In this document: piece after piece, positions 8,881-18,228 of the stretch
How positions within the stretch are numbered: position 1 is the first letter of the stretch
How the letters are laid out: each line of letters starts with the position of its first letter
Assembly: GCF_024753205.1 (NCBI RefSeq)
Contig: NZ_JANUGZ010000001.1
Coordinates: 248,001-312,000, forward strand
Length of the DNA stretch: 64,000 bases
Source of the DNA: Massilia aurea
GTDB lineage: Bacteria > Pseudomonadota > Gammaproteobacteria > Burkholderiales > Burkholderiaceae_D
Direction: 5' to 3'
Position numbers and translations under genes: made by a program
Notes under the pieces: generated by a model
Told to the model about the DNA's origin: nothing
What the model saw: the letters and a program-made list of their open reading frames with translations, nothing else
The model's database searches: none

Positions 8881-9765
8881 ATGGACTCGATCCAGTCACT
8901 GGAAGACCCCTTGCTGGCGACACCTGCCACCGCGCAAGCGCTGCCGGAAGGGTTACCACAAGCGCCGCAGGACGACGCACCCGACGAAGACAACGGCAAG
9001 GACCGCCAGTTCGTCACGGCCCTGGCGCGCGGCCTGGAAATCCTGCGCTGCTTCCGCCCGGGCGAGGCATACCTCACCAATAGCGAGATGGCCAAGCGCA
9101 CCGGCATGCCCAAGCCGACGATTTCACGCCTGACCTATACGCTGACCAAACTCGGCTACCTGACCTATTCGGCCGACCAGGGCCGCTACCAGCTCGGCGC
9201 CCCGGTGCTGGCGCTTGGTTATACCCTGCTCGCCAACCTCGACGTGCGCAAACTGGCCCGCCCGGCCATGCAGGAACTGGCCGAATACGCCCAGTGCAGC
9301 GTGGCGATCGGCATTCGCGACCGGCTGCACATGGTGTATGTCGAGGCCTGCCGCGGCAGCGCTGCAGTCACGCTGCGGCGCGATGCCGGTTCGCGCATCC
9401 CGCTGGCCACCACTGCGATGGGCAAGGCGTACCTGTGCGGCCTGCCGCAAACCGACCGCGACTTCCTGATGGACCATATCCGCCTGACGGCCGACACCAA
9501 CTGGCCCAAGATCAAGACCGATATCGAACAGGGCTTCAAGGATTACCAGGACCGCGGCTTTGTCCTGTCGTCCGGCCTGTGGGACGCCAACATCAGCGCC
9601 GTGGGCGTGCCGCTGCTCGACCAGGACATCGCCAGGACGATGGCATTCAACTGCGGCGGCCCGGCCTTTTTGCTGCCCTACGAAAAACTGGTCGAGGACC
9701 TCGGTCCGCGCCTGGTGCAACTGGTGCGCAACGTGGAAATCAGCATGGGCCGGCATATCGGCTAG
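8881..9765 (+). CDS. IclR-family transcriptional regulator
   Basis: 294 residues. A non-conserved N-terminal tail of ~40 residues leads into the winged helix (ALARGLEILRCFRPGEAYLTN, then KRTGMPKPTISRLTYTL) and the IclR effector domain (LDVRKLARPAMQELAEYAQ, GIRDRLHMVYVEACRG). It is strongly similar to the partial regulator at 1-661. It is transcribed divergently from the beta-oxidation operon across three palindromes that it probably binds. The ligand is likely a pathway intermediate (inferred), as in PcaR/PobR-like members of this family. AGGAGACAAG just upstream supplies the ribosome site for the ATG at 8881. Confidence 0.92.
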   Translation: MDSIQSLEDPLLATPATAQALPEGLPQAPQDDAPDEDNGKDRQFVTALARGLEILRCFRPGEAYLTNSEMAKRTGMPKPTISRLTYTLTKLGYLTYSADQGRYQLGAPVLALGYTLLANLDVRKLARPAMQELAEYAQCSVAIGIRDRLHMVYVEACRGSAAVTLRRDAGSRIPLATTAMGKAYLCGLPQTDRDFLMDHIRLTADTNWPKIKTDIEQGFKDYQDRGFVLSSGLWDANISAVGVPLLDQDIARTMAFNCGGPAFLLPYEKLVEDLGPRLVQLVRNVEISMGRHIG

Positions 9766-9873
9766 CGGTGCCGCGGTACCGGCAATCAAGGAGCGACGCC
9801 GCCCCACGCGGTGAGGCCCCCGGCTTGCCGTCGTTTTTGACTATTCCTACATTCACTAAAAAATAACGGAGAC

Positions 9874-11043
9874 ATGATGAAGGCAAACAAGATCGTCCTC
9901 GCCATTTTGGCGCTCGGCACCGTCGGCAGCATCAACCTGGCAAGTGCCGAAGAATTTCTGGTCGGCGTGCAGATTCCGCTGACCGGACCACTGGCCCGCG
10001 TCGGCCTGGGCACCCAGGAAGGCATCCGCGTTGCGGCCGAGGTCTTTAACAAGACCAACGGCAAGCACACGATCAAACTGATCACCGTCGACGACGAATC
10101 GGCGCCGGCCAAAGCAGTGGCGGCAGTGGAAAAGCTGGCCAGCCAGAACGTGGTGGCCATCACGGGTGGCTACGCTTCCAACAATATCTCCCCTGCCTCG
10201 GATGCCGCCGGCAAACTGGGGCTGGCCTATGTGACGTCGGGCGGCGTTGACGATGGCCTGGTCAATGCCGGTCGCAAGAATTTCTTCCGCATTAATAACA
10301 CGCAGGGTTACCAGAAGGCGCTGGTCGGCCTGCTCACCGACCTGAGCGTCAAGTCGGTCTCGATCATCTATTCGACCAAGGATGCAACCCACGGCCTGGC
10401 CGCGGACGTCGAGAAAACCCTGAAAGCCAAGGGCGTCAAAGTCGTCACGCACGCGTTCGACCCGTTGATCACCGACTTCAAGCCGATCATCAACAAGGTG
10501 AAGCTGCGCGACCGCTCCGAATTCATCGTCATGGTCGGCTACGAAAACGACTACGTCGGCATCCTGCGCGCGGCGCGGGTGCTGAAGCCAAGCATCAAGG
10601 GCGTGGCCGGCGTGTGGTCGCTGGCAACGCCGAAGATGGCCGCCGATTTCCCTGACCTGATGCCGAACGTGTACGGCACCGCCGTGCTGCCATTCCCGGT
10701 GCAGTTCTCGACCGAAGAAGGCAAGCGCTTTGCCGACGGCTACAAGGCGCTGCTGAACAAGGACCCGGATTACCTGGGCCAGTTCGGCTACGTCCAGTCG
10801 ATGCTGCTGTTCGAAGCGATCGCGCGCGCCGCCGACAAGGGCACGCTGAAAAAAGGCGGCGTGATCGACGAAATGCGCAAGACCGATCGCCAGACCCTGA
10901 TCGGCCGGGTGCAGTTCGATGCCAGGGGCGACAACCCGAACTTCACGCAGCGCATGGGCCAGCACCAGGGCAAGAAGGTCGAACTGGTGTGGCCGAAAGA
11001 ATCGGCCACCGCCAAGCCGGTGTATCCGGGCCTGCCCTGGTAA
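9874..11043 (+). CDS. Liv-type ABC transporter periplasmic substrate-binding protein
   Basis: 389 residues with a signal peptide (MMKANKIVLAILALGTVG... ending near ASAEE) and a type I periplasmic-binding fold (VGVQIPLTGPLARVGLGTQEG, ITGGYASNNISPASD). ATGATG gives two possible starts; the second (9877) sits 5 nt after the GGAG and may be the real one. It captures the substrate in the periplasm for the permeases that follow. Liv-type binding proteins serve amino acids, aromatic acids and dicarboxylates alike. The neighbours point to a carboxylate, but that is inference. A hairpin at 11066-11086 separates it from the permease genes. Confidence 0.9.
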   Translation: MMKANKIVLAILALGTVGSINLASAEEFLVGVQIPLTGPLARVGLGTQEGIRVAAEVFNKTNGKHTIKLITVDDESAPAKAVAAVEKLASQNVVAITGGYASNNISPASDAAGKLGLAYVTSGGVDDGLVNAGRKNFFRINNTQGYQKALVGLLTDLSVKSVSIIYSTKDATHGLAADVEKTLKAKGVKVVTHAFDPLITDFKPIINKVKLRDRSEFIVMVGYENDYVGILRAARVLKPSIKGVAGVWSLATPKMAADFPDLMPNVYGTAVLPFPVQFSTEEGKRFADGYKALLNKDPDYLGQFGYVQSMLLFEAIARAADKGTLKKGGVIDEMRKTDRQTLIGRVQFDARGDNPNFTQRMGQHQGKKVELVWPKESATAKPVYPGLPW

Positions 11044-11065
11044 GGCTATAAGCGCATGAGCGAGA

Positions 11066-11086
11066 CGGGCAGGATCCCCCTGCCCG
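11066..11086 (+). terminator. Intercistronic hairpin (attenuator or mRNA stabiliser)
   Basis: CGGGCAGG (11066-11073) and CCTGCCCG (11079-11086) form a perfect 8-bp GC-rich stem with a 5-nt loop, with no T tract after it. Placed between the binding-protein gene and the permease genes, it would keep the binding-protein mRNA more abundant than the rest, as is common in ABC operons. Confidence 0.6.
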
Positions 11087-11111
11087 CGTGAATAATCGAT
11101 TGGATGCAGAA

Positions 11112-11984
11112 ATGACGGACTTGATTCTACAAGCCGTGTATTCCGGGTTGTTGCAGGGCGGCTCCTACGCCCTGATTGCACTGGGACTGGCGCTCGTGTT
11201 CGGCGCCATGAACGTGATCAACCTGGCGCACGGTGAACTGGTATTGCTGGCGGCGTACATCGCCTACACGGTCGAATCGCAACTCGGCTGGAATCCGCTG
11301 GCCGCGATTCCCGCCGCCGTGATCATCGTGACCATCACCTCGAGCCTGCTGTATTTCCTGGTCAGCCGGGTGACGGTGCACCGCGAAATCAATTCGCTGA
11401 CGCTGACCTTCGGCGTCGGCGTGATCCTCACCAACCTGGTCCTGATGATCTGGAGCGCCGACGTGCGCACCACGAGCTCGACCTGGATGCAGGAAGCCTT
11501 CATCGTCGGTGAGCTCTACAGCATGCGCAGCGAAGTGCTGTTCTTCGGCGTGAGCCTCGTGCTGATCGTGGCGCTGTGGTGGTGGTTGTCGCGCAGCTGG
11601 TATGGCCGCGCCGTGCGCGCCGTGTCGAGCAACCGCGACGCGGCCAAGCTGATGGGGATCAACCCTGGCCGCACGGAGCTGGTGTCGTTCATCGTGGCCG
11701 GCATCCTGGCCGCATTCGCCGGTGTCGCCCTGTTCAGTTATGGCGTTGTGACGCCGGGCTATGGCAGCGTACTGACCGTGAAAGCCTTCATCATCACCGT
11801 GCTGGCGGGCCTCGGCTCGATCCCCGGCGTGCTGATCGGCGCAATCCTGCTGGGCGTGGCCGAATCGCTGACGATCACGCTGGCCAGTTCGGCGCTGCAA
11901 GAGTTGGCCGGCATGGGCCTGTTCCTGGTGGTGCTGTTCGTGATGCCCAATGGCCTGTTTGGTGTGGCACGGAGGCGCGGATGA
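11112..11984 (+). CDS. Liv-type ABC transporter permease (LivH family)
   Basis: About 290 residues, mostly hydrophobic, with the LivH opening TDLILQAVYSGLLQGGSYALIALGLALVFGAMNVINLAHGE. The ATG at 11112 is chosen over an in-frame GTG at 11088 because homology starts there and the GTG lies against the hairpin. Eight or so membrane spans are apparent, with the cytoplasmic loop contacting the ATPases around SRSWYGRAVRAVSSNRDAAKLMGIN. Its stop overlaps the next permease gene (ATGA). It forms the inner-membrane channel with the LivM-like protein. Confidence 0.92.
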   Translation: MTDLILQAVYSGLLQGGSYALIALGLALVFGAMNVINLAHGELVLLAAYIAYTVESQLGWNPLAAIPAAVIIVTITSSLLYFLVSRVTVHREINSLTLTFGVGVILTNLVLMIWSADVRTTSSTWMQEAFIVGELYSMRSEVLFFGVSLVLIVALWWWLSRSWYGRAVRAVSSNRDAAKLMGINPGRTELVSFIVAGILAAFAGVALFSYGVVTPGYGSVLTVKAFIITVLAGLGSIPGVLIGAILLGVAESLTITLASSALQELAGMGLFLVVLFVMPNGLFGVARRRG

Positions 11985-12934
11985 AACTCAACAAACTCCT
12001 GGTCGCCACGCTGGTGGCGACGTACCTTGTGGTGCCATTCGCGCTGGGTGGCAACAGCTATGTGATGAGCCTGGTCATCGCCTCGCTGATCATTGGCGGC
12101 GTCGCGCTGTCGTGGGCGCTGCTGGGCAACCTGGGTGGCATGGTCAGCTTCGGCCATGCGGCGTTCTTTGGCGTGGGCGCCTACACGTCGGCCGTGCTGA
12201 CGATGCAGTACAACGTGCCGGTCTTCATCGGCCTCGTGCTTGGCGGCGTCGGTGCGGTGCTGTCGGCGGTCCTGATGCTGCCCGTGCTGCGCCTGCGTGG
12301 TCCCTACTTTGCGCTGGCGATCCTGGCGTATGCGCACATCTTCCGCATCGTCGCTACCGAATGGACGTCAGTCACGAACGGCGCTGGCGGCATTGCCAGG
12401 ATCCCGACCCTGCCGACCGTGTTCGACTACAATTTCGGCAGCCACACCGGCAATTACCTCGTCATTCTGACGATGGTACTGCTGTTTGCCTGGGCCTATG
12501 ACGTCATCCGCCGCAGCCCGCACGGCCTGGCGCTGCGCGCCATGCACGACAGCGAGGATGCCACGCGCGTGGTGGGCGTCAACAACACGCTGCTCAAGGG
12601 CCTGATGCTGCTGGTGTCGGCCTTCATGTGCGGCGCCGTGGGCGCCTTCAATGCGCACTACATCAACTTCCTCGAACCGGACTACGCCTTCAGTGCGGTA
12701 TGGGTGACGATCCCGATCGTCGCGGCGATCTTTGGCGGCTACCGTACCATTACGGGTCCCCTGATCGGCGCCGTCGTCGTGTATCTGGTCGACCAGTTAT
12801 TCATCAAGAACTTCATGCCGACCGGACACCAGTTGGTTCTCGGCGTGGTGCTGGTCGTGATGATCATTGCCAGCCCGGATGGCCTGCTGGGCATGATCCG
12901 CCGGGCGTTAAGGAAAAAACATGCTGCAACTTGA
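11981..12934 (+). CDS. Liv-type ABC transporter permease (LivM family)
   Basis: 317 residues. The start MKLNKLLVATLVATYLVV at 11981 overlaps the livH-like stop by 4 nt and has a GGAGG ribosome site inside the upstream gene. LivM hallmarks are present: GNLGGMVSFGHAAFFGVGAYTSAVL, the ATPase-coupling loop RRSPHGLALRAMHDSEDATRVVGVN, and a polar end at RRALRKKHAAT. The end overlaps the first ATPase gene by 14 nt. It pairs with the LivH-like permease in the inner membrane. Confidence 0.92.
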   Translation: MKLNKLLVATLVATYLVVPFALGGNSYVMSLVIASLIIGGVALSWALLGNLGGMVSFGHAAFFGVGAYTSAVLTMQYNVPVFIGLVLGGVGAVLSAVLMLPVLRLRGPYFALAILAYAHIFRIVATEWTSVTNGAGGIARIPTLPTVFDYNFGSHTGNYLVILTMVLLFAWAYDVIRRSPHGLALRAMHDSEDATRVVGVNNTLLKGLMLLVSAFMCGAVGAFNAHYINFLEPDYAFSAVWVTIPIVAAIFGGYRTITGPLIGAVVVYLVDQLFIKNFMPTGHQLVLGVVLVVMIIASPDGLLGMIRRALRKKHAAT

Positions 12935-13640
12935 AAACGTCACCGTCCGCTTCGGCGGCCTCACGGCGGTCAACGATGTCACGCTGGCGGTCGGCACGGG
13001 GGACCTGGTGGGCCTGGTCGGCGCCAATGGCGCCGGCAAGACCACACTGTTCAATGCGATTTCGGGACTGGTGCGCCCGACCACGGGCCGCATCCTGTTC
13101 AATGGTGCCGACGTCCTCAAGGCACCGATGTACCAGCGTGCGCGCATGGGCATCGGACGCACCTTCCAGATTCCGCAGCCGATGCACGAGCTGACGGTGC
13201 GCCAGAACCTGGAGGTAGCGCAGCGCTTTGGCACGGGCTCGGTGGACAAACGCCGCATCGACGAGATCCTGGACTTCACCAACCTGGCCGCCAAGGCGGG
13301 ACGTGATGCATCGAGCGGCCTGGCCCTGACCGAACTGAAGGCGCTCGAAGTGGCCAAGGCGCTCTCCACCAACCCGAAACTGCTGCTGCTCGACGAAGTG
13401 CTAGCCGGTCTGGAAACGAGCGGCAAACGCAACTTCATGAACATGCTCAAGGACCTGCACGCCAAATTCTCGGTCGGCATCCTGATCATCGAGCACGACA
13501 TCGACACCATCAGCAATCTGTGCCAGCGGGTGGCGGTGCTGAACTTCGGCGGCATGATCGCCGAAGGCACGCCGGCCGAGGTCTTCAACAACCCGGCCGT
13601 CATCAAGAGCTATACCGGAGGCGAGGTCGACCATGCTTGA
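12921..13640 (+). CDS. Liv-type ABC transporter ATP-binding protein (LivG family, atypical signature)
   Basis: 239 residues. Walker A is GANGAGKT (34-41) and the Q-loop region GRTFQIPQPMHELTVRQN is normal. The ABC signature is not LSGGQ/LSYGQ but ALTELKALEVAKAL, and the Walker B stretch reads LLLLDEVLAGL instead of LLLLDEP. I recall a Liv subfamily with LT...K.LE and DEV, so this is probably lineage-specific rather than decay. With the LivF-like partner the second composite ATP site may be degenerate. It powers import. Genes on both sides overlap it (14 and 8 nt), so the importer is one translational unit. Confidence 0.9.
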   Translation: MLQLENVTVRFGGLTAVNDVTLAVGTGDLVGLVGANGAGKTTLFNAISGLVRPTTGRILFNGADVLKAPMYQRARMGIGRTFQIPQPMHELTVRQNLEVAQRFGTGSVDKRRIDEILDFTNLAAKAGRDASSGLALTELKALEVAKALSTNPKLLLLDEVLAGLETSGKRNFMNMLKDLHAKFSVGILIIEHDIDTISNLCQRVAVLNFGGMIAEGTPAEVFNNPAVIKSYTGGEVDHA

Positions 13641-14352
13641 GATTCAGAACGTGCGCGCCGGTTATGGCGCGATCAATGTGCTGTGGGATTTGTCGCTCAG
13701 CATCGCACCGGGCAAGCTGACCACGATCATCGGCCAGAACGGCGCCGGCAAGACCACGCTGCTGCGTGCCATGATGGGGCTCATCCCCGTGTCGCAAGGC
13801 ACGATCACGCTCGACGGCAAGCCGCTCAACGGCACCCCGACCTGGGACATGCACAAGGTCTCGATGGCGATGATTCCCGAAGGCCGCATGGTGTTTCGCG
13901 ACATGACGGTCGAGGAAAACCTGATGATGGGCGCGTTTGCGCCGCAGCACCGCGCACACGCCGCGCGCAATCTGGAGCGCTCGTTCGAGATGTTCCCGCG
14001 CCTGCGCGAGCGGCGCCGGCAGATGGCCGGTTCGCTGTCGGGTGGCGAGGCGCAGATGCTGGCCATGGCGCGCGGCCTGATGAGCGACCCGAAGGTCCTG
14101 ATCATCGATGAGCCATCGCTGGGCCTCGCGCCCGTGATGGTCAACGAACTGTTTGCGATCCTGAAGCGCCTCAAGGACGACGGTCGCACCATGATCCTGG
14201 TCGAGCAGAACACCCACCGTGCGGTGGGCGTGGCCGATCACGTCTACCTGATGCAGAGCGGTAAAGTGGTGCTGTCGCAAGCGGCGAGCGAAGTCAGCCT
14301 CGAGCATCTGCACGGGTTGTATTTTGCACGCGAGACTGGGGCCACGGCATGA
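13633..14352 (+). CDS. Liv-type ABC transporter ATP-binding protein (LivF family)
   Basis: 239 residues with a full set of ATPase motifs: Walker A GQNGAGKT (34-41), signature SLSGGEAQMLAMARGL and Walker B VLIIDEPSLGLAPVM. It differs from its partner LivG-like protein by having the canonical signature. The start overlaps the previous gene by 8 nt, and its TGA overlaps the next ATG (14349), tying the transporter to the ETF-ubiquinone oxidoreductase gene. Confidence 0.93.
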   Translation: MLEIQNVRAGYGAINVLWDLSLSIAPGKLTTIIGQNGAGKTTLLRAMMGLIPVSQGTITLDGKPLNGTPTWDMHKVSMAMIPEGRMVFRDMTVEENLMMGAFAPQHRAHAARNLERSFEMFPRLRERRRQMAGSLSGGEAQMLAMARGLMSDPKVLIIDEPSLGLAPVMVNELFAILKRLKDDGRTMILVEQNTHRAVGVADHVYLMQSGKVVLSQAASEVSLEHLHGLYFARETGATA

Positions 14353-16013
14353 ATCTGATCGAACAATACGGCCCGCGTGAGGCGATGGAATACGACGTTG
14401 TGGTCGTCGGCGGCGGACCTGCCGGCCTGTCGGCGGCGATCCGCCTGAAACAGCTGGCTGCTGAAAAGGGCCAGGAAGTCACCGTTTGCGTGCTGGAAAA
14501 AGGCGGCGAACTGGGTGCGCACATCCTGTCCGGCGCCGTGATGGACCCGCGCGCGATCAACGAACTGATCCCTGAGTGGAAAGAAAAAGGCGCGCCGCTC
14601 AATACGGCCGTCACCGAAGACCGCGTCCTGTTCCTGAGCGAAACCAAATCGTATGCCACGCCGGCGTTTGCCATCCCGCCGGCGCTGGCCAATCACGGCA
14701 ACTACGTGATTTCGCTGGCCAATGTGGCGCGCTGGCTGGGCCAGCAAGCCGAAGCGCTGGGCGTGGAAATCTTCCCGGGCTTCCCGGCTGCTGAAATCCT
14801 GTACAACGAAGACGGCTCGGTCAAGGGTGTTGCGACTGGCAATATGGGGGTAAAACGCGATGGCGAGCCCGGCCCTGACTTCCAGCTCGGCATGGAGCTG
14901 CATGCGAAGTACACGTTCTTCGCCGAAGGCTCGCGCGGGCACCTTGGCCGCCAGCTGATGTCAAAGTACGAGCTGAACAAGGGCAAAGACCCGCAAACCT
15001 ACGGCATCGGCATCAAGGAGTTGTGGGAAATCGATCCGGCCAAGCACCAGCCGGGCCTGGTGATCCACACGGCCGGCTGGCCGCTGCCGAACGATACCTA
15101 CGGCGGCTCGTTCCTGTACCACCTGGAAAACAACCAGGTCGCGGTCGGCTATGTCGTCGGCCTGTCGTACCAGAATCCGTACCTGTCGCCGTACGAAGAA
15201 TTCCAGCGCTATAAAACGCACCCGGCGATTCGCGGCTTCTTCGAAGGCGGCAAGCGCATCTCGTACGGCGCGCGTTCGATTACTGCTGGCGGCCTGCAAT
15301 CCTTACCGAAGACCGTATTCCCGGGCGGGGCGCTGATCGGTTGCGATGCAGGCTTCCTGAACACCAGCCGCATCAAGGGCAGCCACACTGCGATCAAGAC
15401 CGGCATGCTGGCGGCCGAGGCGGCGTTTGCCGCGCTGGGCGAAGGCCGCACGAGCGACGAGCTGACCAGCTTCCCTGCTGCGTTTGAAAGCTCCTGGCTG
15501 CACGAGGAGCTGCACGTGGCGCGCAACTTCAAACCCTGGATGAGCAAGGGCCTGATTCTGGGCACCATCATGACGGGCATCGACCAGATCGTCTTCCGTG
15601 GCAAGGCGCCCTGGACGCTGCACCACAAGCATGCCGACCACGAATGCCTGAAGCCGGCGGCGCACTTCGAGCCGATCGTCTATCCAAAGCCGGATGGCAA
15701 GCTGACATTCGACAAGCTGTCGTCGGTGTTCATCTCGAACACGAACCACCGTGAAGACGAACCGATTCACCTGACGCTCAAAAATCCGAGCGTGCCGGTC
15801 GACGTCAATCTGGCCAAGTATGCCGGGCCTGAGCAGCGTTACTGTCCGGCCGGGGTGTATGAGTACGTCAAGCGCGAAGACGGTGGCGACCGCCTGCAGA
15901 TCAATGCCCAGAACTGCGTGCATTGTAAAACCTGCGACATCAAGGACCCGACCCAGAACATCGTCTGGGTGACGCCCGAAGGCGGCGGCGGCCCCAATTA
16001 TCCGAATATGTAA
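14349..16013 (+). CDS. Electron transfer flavoprotein-ubiquinone oxidoreductase
   Basis: 554 residues, the usual length. The N-terminal FAD motif is [18 protein letters not shown], the quinone/membrane region includes [12 protein letters not shown], and the C-terminus holds a 4Fe-4S ferredoxin-like domain ([26 protein letters not shown]). It is a peripheral inner-membrane enzyme taking electrons from reduced ETF, itself reduced by acyl-CoA and glutaryl-CoA dehydrogenases, into the ubiquinone pool. It is translationally coupled (ATGA) to the importer and 25 nt before glutaryl-CoA dehydrogenase, so uptake and electron disposal are co-expressed. ETF subunits are not in the window. Confidence 0.95.
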   Translation: MNLIEQYGPREAMEYDVVVVGGGPAGLSAAIRLKQLAAEKGQEVTVCVLEKGGELGAHILSGAVMDPRAINELIPEWKEKGAPLNTAVTEDRVLFLSETKSYATPAFAIPPALANHGNYVISLANVARWLGQQAEALGVEIFPGFPAAEILYNEDGSVKGVATGNMGVKRDGEPGPDFQLGMELHAKYTFFAEGSRGHLGRQLMSKYELNKGKDPQTYGIGIKELWEIDPAKHQPGLVIHTAGWPLPNDTYGGSFLYHLENNQVAVGYVVGLSYQNPYLSPYEEFQRYKTHPAIRGFFEGGKRISYGARSITAGGLQSLPKTVFPGGALIGCDAGFLNTSRIKGSHTAIKTGMLAAEAAFAALGEGRTSDELTSFPAAFESSWLHEELHVARNFKPWMSKGLILGTIMTGIDQIVFRGKAPWTLHHKHADHECLKPAAHFEPIVYPKPDGKLTFDKLSSVFISNTNHREDEPIHLTLKNPSVPVDVNLAKYAGPEQRYCPAGVYEYVKREDGGDRLQINAQNCVHCKTCDIKDPTQNIVWVTPEGGGGPNYPNM

Positions 16014-16038
16014 CGACCATTTTATAAAAGAGACCAAC

Positions 16039-17217
16039 ATGACAACCAAAGCCGCTTTCCACTGGGATGACCCGCTGCTGATCAACGGCCAGCTGACGGA
16101 CGAAGAGCGCATGGTGCGCGACGCCAGCGCTGCCTATTGCCAGGACAAGCTGCGTCCGCGCGTACTCGAAGCATTCCGTAACGAGTCGATGGATGTCTCC
16201 ATCTTCCGCGAGATGGGCGAACTGGGCCTGCTCGGCCCGACCATTCCCGAAGAGTACGGCGGCCCGGCGCTGAACTACGTCGCCTACGGCCTGATCGCGC
16301 GTGAAGTCGAGCGCGTCGATTCGGGCTACCGCTCGATGATGAGCGTGCAGTCGTCGCTCGTCATGGTCCCGATTTTCGAATTCGGCAATGAAGCAACCAA
16401 GCAGAAATACCTGCCCAAATTGGCCACTGGCGAATGGATCGGCTGCTTCGGTTTGACCGAGCCGAACCACGGCTCGGATCCAGGCTCGATGATTTCACGT
16501 GCCCGCAAGGTCGAGGGCGGCTACAGCCTGTCCGGCGCCAAGATGTGGATCACCAACTCGCCCGTGGCCGACGTGTTCGTCGTGTGGGCGAAGGATGATG
16601 AAGGCGCGATCCGCGGCTTCGTGCTTGAAAAAGGCTGGAAAGGTTTGTCGGCCCCAGCAATCCACGGCAAATTCGGTCTGCGCGCGTCGGTCACTGGCGA
16701 AATCGTCATGGACAATGTGTTCTGCCCGGAGGAAAACGCGTTTCCGGACGTGCGCGGCCTGAAGGGTCCGTTCACCTGCCTGAACTCGGCCCGCTACGGT
16801 ATCGCCTGGGGCGCGCTGGGCGCGGCAGAAGACTGCTGGCACACGGCGCGCCAGTACACGATGGACCGCCAGCAGTTCGGCAAGCCGCTCGCGGCCAACC
16901 AGCTGGTGCAAAAGAAGCTGGCCGACATGCAGACCGAAATCACGCTCGGCCTGCAAGGCTGCCTGCGCCTGGGCCGCATGAAGGACGAAGGCACGGCGGC
17001 GCCCGAAATCACGTCGATCATGAAGCGCAACTCGTGCGGCAAGTCGCTCGACATCGCCCGCGTCGCGCGCGACATGCTGGGTGGGAATGGTATTTCGGAT
17101 GAGTTCGGCATCATCCGGCACATGGTCAATCTGGAAGTGGTCAATACCTATGAAGGCACGCATGACATTCATGCGCTGATCCTTGGCCGGGCACAGACTG
17201 GCATTGCGGCGTTCTGA
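16039..17217 (+). CDS. gcdH: Glutaryl-CoA dehydrogenase
   Basis: 392 residues. GcdH hallmarks are present: [52 protein letters not shown] and the C-terminal [20 protein letters not shown]. The catalytic base is E372 in YEGTHD, matching human Glu370. It oxidatively decarboxylates glutaryl-CoA to crotonyl-CoA and CO2, reducing ETF. A glutaryl-CoA product is what beta-oxidation of odd-chain dicarboxylates (for example pimelate) would leave, which makes sense of its place in this locus. It is more often found with a LysR regulator and CoA-transferase for lysine/glutarate use. It ends the rightward operon. Confidence 0.95.
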   Translation: MTTKAAFHWDDPLLINGQLTDEERMVRDASAAYCQDKLRPRVLEAFRNESMDVSIFREMGELGLLGPTIPEEYGGPALNYVAYGLIAREVERVDSGYRSMMSVQSSLVMVPIFEFGNEATKQKYLPKLATGEWIGCFGLTEPNHGSDPGSMISRARKVEGGYSLSGAKMWITNSPVADVFVVWAKDDEGAIRGFVLEKGWKGLSAPAIHGKFGLRASVTGEIVMDNVFCPEENAFPDVRGLKGPFTCLNSARYGIAWGALGAAEDCWHTARQYTMDRQQFGKPLAANQLVQKKLADMQTEITLGLQGCLRLGRMKDEGTAAPEITSIMKRNSCGKSLDIARVARDMLGGNGISDEFGIIRHMVNLEVVNTYEGTHDIHALILGRAQTGIAAF

Positions 17218-17239
17218 CCATCGCGATTATTGCGTCCCC

Positions 17240-17323
17240 GTAGGGTGGACGGGTTCCCCGTCCACGCGTTCAACGATCATCAGATGAATTTGAACGCGTG
17301 GACGGCATAGCCGTCCACCCTAC
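17240..17323. repeat. GTAGGGTGG-type intergenic inverted repeat, copy 1
   Basis: An 84-bp palindromic element begins GTAGGGTGGACGG and ends with the reverse complement CCGTCCACCCTAC. Inside are a second pair, ACGCGTTCAA/TTGAACGCGT, and two small hairpins. It fills the gap between convergent genes, and a second copy with diverged bases is at 59969-60068. Such elements behave like REP/BIME sequences and may fold as a bidirectional terminator (inferred). Confidence 0.8.
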
Positions 17324-17328
17324 AGTGA

Positions 17329-18225
17329 CTAAACGCCAAATGGCGTCTCTGCGATGCCCTTGACGCCCGGCCGCACGATGACAGCCGAGCCGGCGTCACC
17401 GCCAGCATTGCCCGCGCCCGCCGGATCGATCGACGTCACGAGCAGCAGATCAAGATCAGGCCCGCCAAACGCGCACATCGATGGCTTGGCCATCGGCAGT
17501 GCGATTTCCCGATCGAGCCTGCCTTGCGGCGTAAAGCGCTGCACCACGCCGCCATCGTTGGCGCAGCTCCAGTAGCAGCCATCGGCGTCGACTGCCGCAC
17601 CGTCCGGCCTTCCGAGTTGCCCTGTCAGGTCCAGAAACACACGTTCGTTGTGCGGCAGGCCGGCGTCGATATCGTAATCGTAGGCCCATACGAGCCGCCG
17701 CTGCGGATGCGAATCCGACAGATACATCGTGCGGCCATCGGGCGACCAGGCCAGGCCGTTCTGCGTCAGCAGATTGCGCACCACCGGCCCATGCAGCCCG
17801 CCGGCGGCGCTGTAGCGATACAGACCGCCGACCGAACGTGCAGCGCCCATGTCCATGAACATGGTGCCGCTCCAGAACCGGCCCTGCCGATCGCAGCGCC
17901 CGTCGTTGAAACGCATGCCCTCGCCCAGTTCGGCCGCCACCGGTGCAGCTAGCCGGGAGGCATCCAGCGCGCCATCGGCCCCCAGCGCCAGACGGAACAC
18001 ACCCGTCTCCATCCCGGCGATCAAACTACCGTCGCTGCTCGCTGCAATGCAGGCCACCATCTCGGGCGCCGTCCAGTGCAGCAGCGCGCCGCTGGCGTGG
18101 TCCCTGCGCCAGATGCGGCGCGCAGGGATGTCGACCCAGTACCAGGCGGCTTGTCCCGCGTGCCACAGCGGGCTTTCACCGGTGGCGCAGTGCACGCCCG
18201 CGATGCGTTCAACGTCAGCAACCAT
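17329..18225 (-). CDS. SMP-30/gluconolactonase-family lactonase (probable galactarolactone hydrolase)
   Basis: 298 residues, six-bladed propeller of the SMP-30/regucalcin family. Metal-site residues appear at E17 (ATGESPLWH), the Asn of LLTQNGLAWSPDG and the Asp of MYLSDSHPQRR. The ATG at 18225 is used; an AAGGGG ribosome site lies in the end of the MFS gene 3 nt upstream. The enzyme opens sugar-acid lactones. As last gene of the kdgD operon, it would hydrolyse galactaro- or glucarolactone made by uronate dehydrogenase (encoded at 51259-52083) to the aldarate that GarD dehydrates. Substrate is inferred from context; arabinono- or gluconolactone activity is the alternative. Confidence 0.85.
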   Translation of the reverse strand: MVADVERIAGVHCATGESPLWHAGQAAWYWVDIPARRIWRRDHASGALLHWTAPEMVACIAASSDGSLIAGMETGVFRLALGADGALDASRLAAPVAAELGEGMRFNDGRCDRQGRFWSGTMFMDMGAARSVGGLYRYSAAGGLHGPVVRNLLTQNGLAWSPDGRTMYLSDSHPQRRLVWAYDYDIDAGLPHNERVFLDLTGQLGRPDGAAVDADGCYWSCANDGGVVQRFTPQGRLDREIALPMAKPSMCAFGGPDLDLLLVTSIDPAGAGNAGGDAGSAVIVRPGVKGIAETPFGV

Positions 18226-18228
18226 CAA

